The notes: generated from the letters alone by a model not told the origin. A stretch of DNA of 64,000 nt from Epiperipatus broadwayi (GCA_028023455.1 JAQFVV010000027.1:5269845-5333844); one strand, 5' to 3'. Counted from the first letter of the stretch, positions 47,311 through 60,068 are shown. Numbers and translations: made by a program.

Positions 47311-48260
47311 TGAATGGTTCAGACCTCTGGGTATTACACAATCAGGAGTTCATAGCATTACTGAACCATCCATCCAAGATTTCATTAGCAAGAATCCACA
47401 AGTGTTCAACCCATCAATAGGAACTTATAAGGGGCCAGCTGATTCACTGCCAGTGGATCCAACTTATCCTCCAATTAGAATAAGAGCCCAGCCATTACCT
47501 CTTGCCATGAAAAATAAGGTAGATCTTGCATTACAGATACTGCTCCGGGAAAGAGTCATTGAGCCAGAGAACAACCCAATATGGACCACACCGGTGGTAC
47601 CAATCCTCAAGCCTACAGGAGAAGTGAGATTATGCAGTGACTACAAGGTGACTGTCAACAAGGCCCTCCAGAATCACCCATACCCGATACCTGCAGTCCA
47701 CCACCTCTTGGCATCTCTTCCACCTAGCTCTATTTTTGCAAAAATAGATTTGGCCAAGGCTTATCTTCAACTCCCGGTCGATGAGGCATCAGCAAATATA
47801 CAAGCCAACATTACTCATCAAGGAGCTTTTTGTGTGAAATGCTTACAATATGGAATCTGTGTGGCACCTGGGATATTTCAATGTGTCATAGACAACTTGC
47901 TGGGAGACATTCCTGGAGTTTATCCATACTTCGACAATATCTTAATCTGTGCCACATCGAAGAATGACTTATGTGCAAAATTACACACAGTGTTGGAAAG
48001 ACTGTCATGCAGTGGATTGAGGGCAAACAAGGAAAAATGTGTCTTCGGAGTAAACACTGTGGATTTCCTGGGATACAAAATTGATAATAAGGGCCTCCAT
48101 CCATCACCAAGAAAAGTGGATGCAATTAGAAATGCCCAATCCCCAAGGAATAAAAGATAACAAAAAGCATTTCTAGGACTCTTAAACTTCTACAATAATT
48201 TCCTTCCAGGCCGAGCAACCCTAGCCGAACCCCTGCATCGCTTACTACAAACAAACATCA
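47310..48260 (+). pseudogene. Reverse transcriptase of the Ty3/gypsy element
   Basis: DREWFRPLGI, then LCSDYKVTVNK (about 47635), FAKIDLAKAYLQLPVDE (47738) with the first catalytic Asp, and YPYFDNILI (about 47923) at the place of the Y-x-D-D box. The second aspartate of the box is Asn, which by family knowledge abolishes catalysis. A stop at 48158 precedes QKAFLGLLNFYNNFLP, the usual connection segment. Length is normal for the family. Confidence 0.9.
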
Positions 48261-48274
48261 CATGGACCTGGACA

Positions 48275-48670
48275 ATGAGTCACGAAAAGACATTTAAAAA
48301 AATTAAGGAGGCATTGACCTCTAGTAGTGTATTGGTGCCATTCGATCCTAACCAGAAGGTCCAGCTTATGTGTGACGCTTCACCATATGGAGTGGGGGTA
48401 GTGCTAAGTACATGGTTTCCCAATGTATCAACTGCCCCAGTTGCTTTCGCCTCACGCACCTTATCTAAAGCTGAAAGGAACTACGCGCAAATAGACAGGG
48501 AAGCTTTGGTGATAATATTCGGAGTTAAACGTTTCCATCATTTTATCTTTGGAATCAAATTCAAAATAAGTACAGATCATCAACCACTGCTAGGCATATT
48601 TACTTCAGACAAGCCAACACTCATAATATTATCACCCAGAATGCAGAGATGGGCACACACACACTAAATG
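48275..48670 (+). pseudogene. RNase H of the Ty3/gypsy element
   Basis: Same frame as RT. LMCDASPYGVGVVLS (about 48366) gives the first catalytic Asp, then AFASRTLSKAERNYAQIDRE with the conserved Glu and STDHQPLLGIF with the next Asp. The frame closes after MQRWAHTH, where a frame change lies. Confidence 0.88.
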
Positions 48671-48699
48671 CTTATTCTTTTAAGCTGGAATACAAACAG

Positions 48700-49512
48700 G
48701 AAGGAAGATTGCAAATGCAGATGCATTGAGCAGATGCCCACTACCATCAACTGAAGATGAAGGCCCAAAAAATTGGTGGTGTTCTGTTTTTGGAAGAATT
48801 GGAATTTCCCTCTGTGACTGCAGAACAAGTGGCACAAGCGACACACAGAGACTCTTTGTTAGCAACTGTAAAAAGCTATATTCTCACCACTTGGCCAAAC
48901 AAAGCCACAGACATGAAACTGCAACCTTTTTTTAATAGACGTAATGAACTCTCTACAAACAAGAATTGTCTGCTGTGGCGGTCTCGTGTCATCATACCTT
49001 CATCACTACAAAATTTCATCCTAAATGAACTTCACATCGGTCACTCAGGCATCATAAGAACTAAGGCATTGGCAAGGTCATATGTATGGTAGCCGTTGAT
49101 GGACCGAGACATAGAACATCTTGTGGGAAAATGCATGCATTGCCAAGTTGTAAGGCATGCATATCCCCGTGCTCCGACACACCATTGGGAGGCACCATCA
49201 ACACCATGGTCTCGATTGCACTTAGATTTTGCAGGCCCCATTGATGGACAGATGCTCCTCATTATTGTGGATGCATACTCAAAGTGGGTAGAGGTGCGGA
49301 GAATGCAAACAACGACTTCAAGTGCAACAGTTGCGGCACTGCGAGAATTCTTTTCCACCCACGGTATACCAGAATGTGTGGTATTCGATAGTGGACCACA
49401 ATTCGCATCATCAGAATTCTCGACATTCCTCATCAGTAATGGAGTCCGACATGCACGTGTTGCACCCTACCACCTGGCAAGTAACGGTCTTGCGGAGAGG
49501 GCCGTGCAGTTT
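48700..49512 (+). pseudogene. Integrase of the Ty3/gypsy element, C-terminus deleted
   Basis: Zinc-binding HHCC part: HIGHSGIIRTKALARS, then a stop at 49090 (W-stop-P), then CMHC. Core: LDFAGPIDG (about 49223), VVFDSGPQF (about 49378) and NGLAER (about 49484) supply the D, D and E. Right after AERAVQ the sequence becomes LTR, so the C-terminal DNA-binding domain is lost. The deletion joins at a short TGTAATGGC-like stretch. Confidence 0.88.
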
Positions 49513-49673
49513 GTAATGGCGTCAACACCTTTTTAGTAGGACTTACAAATATAAAACCTCTGTAATGAAGGTACGTACAGCTACATATCAATTATAATTA
49601 ATGTATTGTATAGTAAATGTTAAGTGTAAACAACTGATTAGTAATTGTATTAATTTTGGATGTGGACATAACA
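49513..49673 (+). repeat. 3' LTR of the Ty3/gypsy element, 5'-deleted
   Basis: 161 bp starting at GTAATGGC, equivalent to 45927 in the 5' LTR. It contains the extra ~57 bp missing from the 5' LTR. It ends CATAACA followed by the CATAT duplication. Confidence 0.9.
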
Positions 49674-49678
49674 CATAT

Positions 49679-51260
49679 TAATAAGACAATGGTGATAAAT
49701 ATTTAATATTTGAGTTTATTTTAAAATCCTATAAATACCTGAGTGTTTAATTAAAATACATGTTCATAAACAATGAGATTTGTATCAGATATTATTACAC
49801 GTAATAAAAAGAAACATTTAAAAACTTATATTGTATATACTTCAATACTTTTATATTCAATATTTATATATAAAGATCAGGAGATATTTTTAATGTTTTC
49901 TTCTTTAAATGTCATTTTCTCTGAATATCGAATACAATTTTCATCTTTTACTGAAAAACCTATTACTCTCTACGTTACTTTGCTATGAATTTAAATATGC
50001 TGGCTACATCATACTTTCAAAATTAACAAAGCGTATGACACACTTGAATATTCGCTTTGTTAATTTTGTATATTAAATTATCAAATGAGAAGTCTTAAAA
50101 TCTTTAATACTTTCAAAGCACATATTGTTACCAAAACAGTCTATATTCTCATAATCAGTGCTGCCCTCTTTTTATGTTTTTATGACTTGGTTAGAAACTG
50201 ATTACAAACTTCGATATTTTTGATTAAAGAATGTAAAATAAAAAACTGTCTTTAAGAAGACCATAAAATACTTACGATGACAACTCTTAATTCTTGAATG
50301 TTTAACGAAAAATGGAAAATATATTTTAATTAATCCAAAATATATAAAAGTATGTACCAATTAATCTTTTGAACTTTGACTTACATCCTAAAGTTCTTTT
50401 AAATAGGACAGAAGTTGTACTTTTATTCTGTAACTGTCTTTTGGATATATATATAAGAATAATGTTATTCTTTTACCTTTATAATGTCTTCCAATTATAA
50501 CGGTTACCCCAGACTGTTAATTTATCAGCAAACTAATCAAGCTGACCCTCACTAAAACTTTAAAATTTGGTTAATGTCATATATTAAATACTAACATTTT
50601 CCCATAAGCAGTATCACTTTTTCTATACATCACTCGTGATCTCATTATAATGTTGTTTTAAAAAAGTAAAATTTACCCAAAATATTTCACCCTCACAAAA
50701 TGCACACTAATAGTAAAATTATTCAATCTCACGGAAATAATGCACGGAAGCATACCATTTATTTCTAGCGACATCATTCATTATGTGCACTGACCATCAC
50801 AAATGAATATCGGTGAGTCTAGCCACAACTGATTGGATGTGACATAACTTTCAACATAGATTCAATTTATAAAATAATGTAAGCATCGTTGTCATTTATT
50901 TTATTTGAAAGAGCTGTAATGTAGCACTGATTATATATAAACTGTCAATGCTGAACAAAAGTACCTTGTAATGTCTTGTTGTCAGGCAGGAAGTCGCTTT
51001 ATCAGAGGGTAGATATATTTCTTATACCTAGAGCATATCTGAGACCAAGCACTTCTTTTTACTTTCTATTTTACATTACATCGTTGCAGTTAAGAAAGCA
51101 GAAAATAATGGGGGGCAGTATTATCACAAAGGTGTCCATAGTTGCAATGTTTGCTTGTGGTAGTACAATCGCTAAACAGTAGACTTGTAATTAAATTTGA
51201 ATCTGGAGTTTCTGTTAGAAAAGACTGCATATTCCTGCCATTCTATTTAGGAATATTTCT
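49679..51260 (+). repeat. Noncoding block of the composite repeat, copy 8, right part
   Basis: Resumes at TAATAAGACAATGG directly after the duplication and carries the landmarks at about 49745, 50150, 50700, 50910 and 51000. There is an inverted duplication near 50018-50070 (AAATTAACAAAGCG and its complement). Confidence 0.75.
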
Positions 51261-52065
51261 GGAGTATTTTAAATGCAAGAAATATTGTAGATAAAAATAT
51301 CGATCAGAATACTCTAGAAGTTTAAGTTAAAAGTATTATTTAATAAAAATGAGAACTTTTAGAAATGAAAATATGATTAGTCACTTAATTAAAAGGTTTT
51401 AGGCCGGAAATGCAAATGTTGAACTGATTAGGAAAGATAAAATTTTAATGGAAATAGAACAATTAAACTCAAGACTATAAAAACTCAGGATTATAGAATT
51501 AATATGTGTTTTGCTTTTTTTTTTTTACTTGGTGAAGTGTTTGTGTGCAATGAGTATCGTTGATAACCAGTTAACGTCCATGAAGGAATAAACTCAGATG
51601 TTTCGGAATCCAAAGGCATAAAAATCCGACTAGATTTAAAGCCAATCTTCCTGATCTTATTTTGTTTTTTGTAAGCTTAAAGGGATCTTAGGTATTTACT
51701 TGGGGAACTGTATTTATTTAGCCCAGTTGTGAAGGAGACAATGCCTTGCATGAGACTGTAATTGTCGGACTAATTTTAAAGAGTATTTAAGAACTCTGGG
51801 AGCATTTATTATTATTATGTGCATATATTATTTACAATTGAGCTTATATACAGTATATTCTAGTTTTGTGTTGTATAACTTGTAATAAATCTTTTAGTCT
51901 AAATTCACTTTTAGTTATTAAATAATTGCGGTCTACCTTATGCAAGTCGTGGATAAATACACAACAAAAGGGTGCAGCTGAAATTCAAACTGAGACAGGG
52001 AAAGTACAATCAGGATTAGAATTCTCAAGCAATAGTATATATTTATAGTTTGATCGAAGTATAAA

Positions 52066-52980
52066 ATGTCGATAGATCAAGGTAGTATCTCTGAATTTGA
52101 TATAGAGAATGCTGTAAAATGGCCGTTGTATGTGACTCAACTGGAAAGAATTTTCACACTTAATGGAATAAGTGATAATAGTAGAAAGGTAGTAAGTGGC
52201 CTTGATGGGTTTGGCAAGTAGGAAGTTAATTGGAATCATTAATAAGTTAGTGGATGGATTTATAACAGAGACAGTAAGTTACAAGGTGATAATTAGTAAG
52301 TTAACAAAGTATTTTAAACCACAGTCATCTAGGCATATCATGAGATTGGAACTCCATAATAGAAGACAGTCAAAAGGTGAAAAAATAAAAGAATTTGACA
52401 TAGCGTTATGGCAGTTAGTAACAAACTGTCAATATGAGGAATTTGATCAATAAGCTTTGTTGGACCAACTGCTATGGAGAATGGCAGATGAAGGTTAAGA
52501 CAAACCTAATTGACTGAAATTGAGTTGTCTTAAGAATTAGAAATCAAAAAAATGGTTTGCATACGAGTTAAATTATTGATCAACCTCTCGGTTTTAGAAG
52601 TAAAGCAAATGAGAAGGGCAGAACTGCAGTTTATGAAATAAATAAAAGTAGGCTGCAGAGGAATAATAAATCAGGTAGGAAACCAATAACTTTAGGGAAA
52701 TGTTTTTGCTGTTGGAAAACAGGTCATTTCACTAAGAATTGTAAATGGCATACAGAAAGCTGTTTTAATTGCAGCAACAGTTTACAAGAACCTCAAGCCA
52801 AATGATAAAGGAGAAATAACCAAACAGAAGGGAGGTAAGCAAGATGAAGTTAATATTAAAAAGTATATGATTTCACACTGGCAACATCAATATATGCTAA
52901 CACTTAAAATATGGAGGACAGACCTGGAAATGGATATTTATAGTGATTTTGGTATATCATTGGTGTCCAAAAGCCATTAG
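52066..52980 (+). pseudogene. gag relic of a second gypsy family
   Basis: ATG 52066 opens MSIDQGSISEFDIENAVKW, then PLYVTQLERIFTLNGISDNS, the capsid start typical of gypsy gag. A stop at 52218 and frame change lead to 52196-52453: RLELHNRRQSKGEKIKEFD, a conserved block in such Gags. A knuckle CFCCWKTGHFTKNC (CX2CX4HX4C) lies at about 52702-52745, followed by a second partial CFNC. It ends near DLEMDIYSDFGISLVS (about 52920), the protease start with its D-S-G changed to S-D-F. All of pol is gone. It differs from the gag at 46.2 kb. A possible 5' LTR end (AATAAATCTTTTAG near 51883) lies upstream. Confidence 0.75.
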
Positions 52981-52991
52981 AAGAAAATAGC

Positions 52992-53285
52992 AAAAGGTTA
53001 TAAAGGAGGTTAAAATTAAAAGTCTGATATAAAAGTTAAGATATAAACAGAAACATGCTAGCATTAACTGGATGCTCCAATTTTATGTAGAAATAAATAA
53101 CTATCTACTGATTATTGGACTTATTTGTCCTTTAACAGTAAATATTTGCAAACAACATCTGTTTATATCTTAACTTTTATATCAGACTTTTAATTTTAAT
53201 CTCCTTATAACCTTTTTGTATGTTGTTTGCAAATATATACTGTTAAAGGACAAATAAGTCCAATAATCAGTAGATAGTTATTTAA
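52992..53285. repeat. Interleaved inverted repeats (a, b, a', b')
   Basis: Arm a (52992-53050) pairs with a' (53159-53215). Arm b (53094-53155) pairs with b' (53221-53285). Each pair is about 57-62 bp and nearly perfect. The order a-b-a'-b' is crossed, not nested, so a single strand can form one long hairpin or the other but not both in full. Confidence 0.85.
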
Positions 53286-53334
53286 GATGTCAGTAGCTAA
53301 AAACATTTCCAAATATTTTATTCAACTATTTCTG

Positions 53335-53887
53335 ATTTATTCAAAGCGCCTCGCTTATCTTCACTAACTCTCTTAGGCACATTATCATAATATTATATTA
53401 GCCTGAGGTATAGAGAATGCATTAACCACCCATAAATGTAAATTGTCATTAATATTGTTTTAAATACAATCATAGTAAACGTCGCTGTCTACCATAGGCA
53501 GACAGTGGGCATATATTATATATTTTGATATTTTAATAAATCTTTTAAATCTACTAACTTTTGATTCTTTATTTTCTTGATCCATATCATTGTCTCGGTC
53601 TATATCTTTTATACATCTCTTTTGTGCCATCCATAGACAGTTAGTTAGCAAACCCAAGCTTATATCATAGTATAGAGTCTCTTTGTTTCTCCCTGACCAC
53701 CAGGCACTGGTAAAGGGATATCTTATTAGTAGCATCAGATGTGTTATCAGTAGTTGGCACTATGGAATTTAGACTTTAGATTTGAATTCAGTATATCTAG
53801 AAGGCAACCCCTCCTAGAGTGTTCAGTTTCGTGTTTGGGGTTTGAATTCTGCAGTGTGTTAGTGAGATAAATGAATCTGATCATTAC
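53335..53887 (+). repeat. LTR-like repeat, copy 2
   Basis: Partner of 38285-38835. Following the second gag relic, it may be that element's 3' LTR, with pol lost in between. No matching 5' LTR of the same sequence is found before the gag, so that link is tentative. Confidence 0.5.
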
Positions 53888-53889
53888 AA

Positions 53890-55500
53890 CACACTACTAT
53901 TCTAAATATAAAGTTATTAGTGGACTTGCTTACAGGGAATTTACAATGAATAAACCTCTTTTGCACTCATCATAAGGTGCAGCAGTAACAAAAAATAACT
54001 TAAAAGGATATATGGATAAATACATTTTTAGACACTCAACATAAGGTGTCATAATTACCGAATATTACCAGTGTATGTGCATGTATATACACATGTATAT
54101 TTACGTATGACAATTTTCAACAAGAAAAAAAACAAGCAGCAATAAAAAAACTAACTAATTGCAACCTTTGCTGAAAATACAAGAAGTTGGGATAAAAAAA
54201 ATGAATTAAAAGATTTAAGTAAAAGCTGTGGCATTATGCCTGTAATAACCGTAAATTCAATATATATATATATATAGATATATGCGAGAGACAACTCTCT
54301 CTCTCTTTTTTTAAATGATTAATAATAATAAGTAAAAAATATATATTTCTAATTATCGGAAATATCAGAATGAATTAATTCAATAATAAAATATTTTTAA
54401 AAGAAACTTCGGGCTTCAATTCAAACTAGCTGTGTGGTGAGGATTTCATCTCATTCGGGCATAGGCAAGGCAGCTTTTGTCATCATTGTGGCCGGCTGGA
54501 ACTGGCATGATCACATCTTCATGATTTGGACAGAGAAAGAGCAGGTGGACTGACTGGTTTTTTACCCCATGGTCATTTTAGTGGAAGCTCTGGTAGATTT
54601 CTCTATATTTTCTATCTGCTATAATATAATAATTATTATTAAATGTTCATTCGCTATCTTGAATGGTTCATTAAATCCTTAAAAAATCAAGAGTTCTTAA
54701 AAGAACTGTATAATGGATTTCTTCTTAGAAAATATCAGCAGTAGTCTAGTCCATAAATTAATCTCTAAGTGGCTAGGTGACTGAAGAATTCCAGAGCCAA
54801 AGCAGTGAACAACTTGAATGCCAAAGAAAGAATGAATCCCACAGCACTGACTAAAACCTATCACCTCCACTCATACAGAACCAATTCAGGCACCCCCCTG
54901 AGAAGTATGAATCAGCCAACCTTTTTAATTCAGCTTATCACTTAGACTATAAACATTCCTTTCTATTTTTCTGATTAAATTCTACATAGCAGGGTTTGAT
55001 ATAATGTTTGGTTTCCATCTTGAATACTCAGGCCACTTCATTACAGATATCAATTCAAAAGAATTTCTACCTTATCTATAAAAAAAGAAATAATATTTTA
55101 GTTACATTTATTATCAAATATGGAATAAGATTACAGTTTTTAGAAAAGTAATTGAGTATGTTTGAACAATTCCTTTAATTATTTATTTTACTAATATGTT
55201 CCAACATTTGATCCATTTGTTTAATAAAGTTTGCTTTTCTCTATTTGAATTTTTCAGAGAAAAGCAAAATACATAACATGATATATACTGAAAATATACA
55301 AAACAATAAAAATAAAATACAAAAAATACATCAGTTTATTATATGTGTATTTGTGTACAATATTTTAAATTTGTGTGTGTGGGTATTCTAATGCTCAGAC
55401 CCAACTTTCATTATTAATATAGCACATTTATATATTTGTTGTGCTTAATACAGACTTTGTGCATGGACATTTGATAATGCCTGGCACAATATATAGAAGT
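53890..55500. other. Gene-free stretch
   Basis: AT-rich with short TA runs (54258-54282). A GC-richer patch near 54410-54560 has no recognised identity. No coding frame or repeat partner was seen. Confidence 0.35.
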
Positions 55501-55945
55501 AAACAATATTGGGTGTGAGTTAATTTATGATAATAGCAAGGAAAGTAGTTTACTGTTTAAGGCTCAAACTGAATCTTTAGCAACAAGGGAATATACACAT
55601 AAATGGAAAAGTGTGGGTGATTTAATTATCAAGTTGTGAGAAAAAAGGATACAAATAATGAAGTTGTGGAAGAATAAATATGAACAAAGTGATTATACCA
55701 AAAGTGAGTTCATGTTGATGTTGGTTTGTGAAAAAATAAGAGGAATTTAGATATAAAGGCCATGGAGTTAACAAAGATTATATTATTGAAATGGGATGGA
55801 GTAGGATAGAGAAGAATATGAAAAACATAGGGTGAGAAATGGAAAGGCAAAGGAAAGAAGCTAACAGGTTTCTCTGGGCATAGTGGCTAAGAGAGTCCTG
55901 ACTTGCAAATGGAGAAGTCACAATGCATTACATCACACTATAGTT
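55500..55945 (+). pseudogene. LINE 3' fragment, plus strand, Cys module deleted
   Basis: Same family as 17354-19633 and 29850-30390 (GTGTGAGTTAATTTATGATAAT start, SLATREYTHKWKSVGDLI text). It continues to the 3' UTR with AACAGGTTTCTCTGGGCATA and the CATTACATCACA tail. About 40 bp encoding the CX2C..HX4C module are missing, and frames are broken. Confidence 0.6.
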
Positions 55946-56600
55946 TTAAATTTGAATGCTGTGAAGTTTTTCTGATCAGTAACTTTCTACGTATTGAATA
56001 ATTACCTCATCATAATTTTATTTTAAAAAAGTAATATTTATTATAAATATTTCTGCCTCACAAAATACATTCCCCTAATAAAAGCATCCAATGTCATGGC
56101 AATAGAAGCAAGGGTGCCATTTATTTCTAGCAACATTATTTATTACGTGAATTGACCAGCACAAATGAATATTGATTAGCCATAACTGATCCCATGTGAT
56201 GATTTTGACAAAAGGTGCCACCTTTAATTTGTATAATAATGAAAATATTGTTATGATTGATAAACGCAAAATAAATATTTCTTTTCTTTGAGAATGCTCT
56301 AATCTAGAACTATTTTTGTATAAATTATCAATGCCAAACAAAGCTATTTCTTGAAGCCTGATGAGGCAGAATGTAGCTTTATCAGAGGATAAGTGTGTTT
56401 CTTATAGATAAAGCATTTCTAGTCCAAATTCTTTTTTCTTTCTAGTTTTTATTAAATCCAAGTGAGTTATGAAAGCAAGATATAATGAGGACAATATTAT
56501 TACAAATGAGTGCTTAATGTGATGTTTGTTTGTGGCAGTAGAATCGATAAAGAGATGTGAAACCCAATTTGAGACAGGAGTTTCTACGGAAAAAGACTGG
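55945..56600 (+). repeat. Noncoding block of the composite repeat, copy 9 (right part)
   Basis: From TTTCTGATCAGTAAC through the TAGCTTTATCAGAGG landmark (about 56375). It is followed by the LINE relic exactly as in copy 1 and in the copy at 62.2-63 kb. Confidence 0.65.
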
Positions 56601-56919
56601 ATGTTCATGCTGATTTCTTGAAGATTTGTGATGATGGTATACTAGTTGTATTTATATATAGGATTATTTCCATCATTTAATATAAAGTATTCCATGTCTT
56701 TGAAAATTTAAATAAAGTTAATTTTTTTTAAAGTATATTCAACTGTTAGTAATAGCACATAGGTTAGAATATGCACATCGTTTCACGAGGTACTATTTTT
56801 CTCTCTCCTTCAGGTGATGCTGGCCTGACTAGTGACAACATTAGCATAGTAATTGAACCTTGATCCTTAGATTCTTGAATATTGAATTACCATTCTACGT
56901 AGGAATCTTTTAGCAACCA

Positions 56920-59160
56920 TGGAATTGGGTCATAGAAAATTTGATTTGAAAATGGACTGCATCATAGAGACTGGCCAAGATATTGTGTGTAATCAATTAT
57001 TAATTAAATAATAGACATGATAATATTTGCAATGGTATTATTTAATAAGAGGCAGTGGTATTTGTAAAGCTAATTATAATAAATCTAATTTTTTGAAGAT
57101 ATTTAATAGAACAGGTAGGTGGCAGCACATTTTTAGAAGGGTGAATCCATCAGTGAATGGAAAATGCATGATGTTGGCTTTGGTATAAAGTTTAACTGGA
57201 TCTTCTTGTTTTAGGAATGAATAACTGAGAGTGTTAAAAGATGGCCTGCTCCATAGTACCAGTCCTCAATATTTATTAGTGAATATGGTTCAACATTAGA
57301 TTCAAAGAAAAGAAAGAAACTTATGTTGTTTTCTGAACAGCATTATTACTTTAATACCCTTAAGAAATAAATTTTTTCATTTTTTGGAGACTTTAATCGA
57401 CATACTTGTACAAATTGCAGATATGGGCCAAAAGGTTTTGGAAATAATGGTACTGGTCCTGTAACTGTGAATGGGATGTTATCATTGAATGCTTGTACCA
57501 TATATGCATTTATCATCATACTTTCTTTTGGAAGACTCATACTATAAGAAATCTTATAAGCAAAGATTTTTTGATAGAGAATAGATTAATAGGATCTAAG
57601 ATTAAAATTATAGTTTTATTTAAAAAATAGGTCTTATTGCAATCATATTTTCAAAAAATGGATGTTTGATCTTTAGAAGAATCTACTAAATATAATAAAT
57701 TTTAAGAGCTCTCAAACACTAATATCATTAATTTGGACATCCATGACAATCATAATATTGAAGAATGGGATTCTTTTAAGGATGTTGTTATGGATACCAG
57801 TGAATCTATTCTTGGGTTCATTAAAAACCCATAATTGGCTGTCAGATAATGTTCCTATTATTAATGATTTGTACGTGCCATTTTTCACTTTCCATAATAA
57901 TAAGTTACTTCATAATGGATAAACAGATCTAAATGCAAAAATTCATGGAATGGTAAGAAAGATTACAAATGATTGATGGAATAAAATTAAAAAGATGGCA
58001 GACATTCACTTACCTTGGTTGCTCTAAATATTTTCTGATATATTGACAACAACATATAGACTTAAAAAAGGGTATCTATAGTCTATTAAATTCATCAAAA
58101 ATCATTCTCTTATATGGTAATAATTATATTTTGAACACGTGAATGGAATATTTTGATCATCTTTTGAACAATCATAAAAAAAATTTAAGATAACAATGCT
58201 TAAGTATATACCAAATTTACCTACTCATTTTTTTGGACAAACATTCCACATAGTATATTGAAAAAACTACTTTGAAATCTGAAAAATGGAAAGGCTTTAG
58301 GAAGGGAAAAAATAGTTGAATAAGCTTTAAAATGTGGTGACATGTTATCTTCAAATTAATCCATTGATCTGAAAGATATTTTTATTGTTCTAATTTTTAA
58401 AAATAAAGAAAATAGATATACTTTCTAGACTTATTACAATATATTCTTATTTTACTCTACAGTGAAGATGCATTCAAGGATTTTATTAAAGACATTGCTT
58501 CCAATAACGGATGAGGAAGAACTGAAAAATCAATGCATGTTTAGATAAGGAAGAATCATTTAGGGATTTGTATCATAGCAAATACAAGGAAGATGTCAGA
58601 ACCAAATAATGGTTCCTCTATTGCCCTTATTGACTTGGTGATGGCATTTGAACACATTGGCTCTCTACCAAAGTTTATTTATATTACATATCACCCATTT
58701 ATTATTTTGAGTTGCCCCCAGACTAACTTTTAAAACATTACTATGTGACTCATTCATGTTATCATTTAAGTCTTTATTTAACTTTCTGAAGAAAGACAAT
58801 ATCTCTGGCCAAAATTTCATGCCATTCATTTTACCACTAGGAGATTCAGGAACAGATGTGAAATAAAGTATATCTCCGATTAGTAGGTAAAATTCTGTGC
58901 CCCATTACTGAAACTTTTTATTCACTTTTTAAGTAATTTCTAATCTCTTCTGCTGAAATCAATGAGGACAATATAGTTATAAAATACTTTTAAAATGTAC
59001 TTTTTAAGTTAAATGTGATTATAATTAATATCAATCATGGATTTTTTTCTTAATATAATTTTCTATCATTTTATAAGACACAGCAATAAAACTTTCACAA
59101 TTTAATTTTTAGAATAATTCAATTCTTCTGTAGTCTAATTTTCACTACACTACCCTCGTG
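56920..59160 (+). pseudogene. LINE relic 2 (APE endonuclease and RT remnants)
   Basis: The endonuclease core is readable at about 57385-57505: FGDFNRHTCTNCRYGPKGFG, then NNGTGPVTVNG and LNACTI, matching the GDFN-x-H ... N-x-N-G blocks of LINE endonucleases. RT traces follow: ENGKALGR near 58285, IVLIFK near 58385, IDLVMAFEHIG near 58625 (palm A with the catalytic Asp changed) and PKFIYIT near 58670. The rest is out of frame. It lacks the 192-bp insertion present in relic 1. It cannot encode protein. Confidence 0.7.
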
Positions 59161-59549
59161 TAAGGTAGGGACTGGTTTCTATCTTGCTATCACCATTCTT
59201 GGAGCCCTCATGAGCTTTTGCAAGTATAACGTTAGTATTGCATGCAGAAAGAATCCAAATTAATAGTTTTAATGAACAAAAAGTCTAATTGAAATTGGAT
59301 ATTAATAAACGCAATTTGTGACTTTCACTTCATGTATTTGATGACTCATTTTATTTTTTAATTATATCAAAACGTGAATGTTCCATTATAATATATGTTA
59401 ACTGAAAACACAGGCTTATTATATACCTGTGTCCATATATGTAATATATAGGGTATATGAGCACAGACTTTCAGATGACCCATCACTCTCCACTCTATCT
59501 AATAATACCAATACACTCAAGCACATATATGCTGAAAAGACAAATAATC

Positions 59550-59593
59550 ATCAATATATGTATTTCATGCTAAACCAGCAATCATCAATTGGT
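59550..59593 (-). ncRNA. Hammerhead ribozyme, array B2 unit 1, core damaged
   Basis: Minus strand core reads TTGATGA (C3 to T), GAAA kept. Predicted inactive or weak. Confidence 0.6.
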
Positions 59594-60024
59594 CCAGATT
59601 ATCATCCCCCACACATATATACTATAAGTGCTCAGATATATATTAAGATAGACAATCTTCATACTTTAATGAACAGGCTCCAATCTACTACACACTCCAA
59701 CTCTTCAACCGTCCATCCAATTGAAAATCTGATGATGGAATGCTCGAAGGCCACCCTGAGGCCGAGATTCTCATCACACTCATGTTGACCTAAGGTCATT
59801 CTGAACCCCACGTGTACAGGACATAATCCATTTAATACATATGCAAGGATGGGCAGACATCTCTACAATGTAATAACTGAAAACACAGGCTTATTATATA
59901 CCTGTGTCCATATATGTAATATATAGGGTATATAAGCACAGACTTTCAGATGACCCATCACTCTCCACTCTATCTAATAATACCGATACACTCAAGCACA
60001 TATATGCTGAAAAGATAAATAATC

Positions 60025-60068
60025 ACCAATAAATGTATTTCATGCTAAACCAGCAATCATCAGTTGGT
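60025..60068 (-). ncRNA. Hammerhead ribozyme, array B2 unit 2
   Basis: CTGATGA, stem II TGCT/AGCA and GAAA are intact. Stem III is ATACATTT, with one broken pair, so it is less stable than in B1. Confidence 0.65.

Larger units (their letters stand above)
45856..49673 (+). mobile_element. Ty3/gypsy LTR retrotransposon, degraded
   Basis: Bounded by TGTTATG at the left and CATAACA at the right (perfect 7-bp inverted ends) and an exact 5-bp duplication CATAT (45851-45855 and 49674-49678). The order gag, protease, RT, RNase H, integrase is that of Ty3/gypsy. The double CCHC knuckle suggests a Mag-like clade, which I infer rather than prove. Several frame changes and stops make it dead. The 3' end is abnormal: integrase runs straight into the interior of the 3' LTR, so the end of pol and the first 71 bp of that LTR are deleted. 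Confidence 0.92.
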
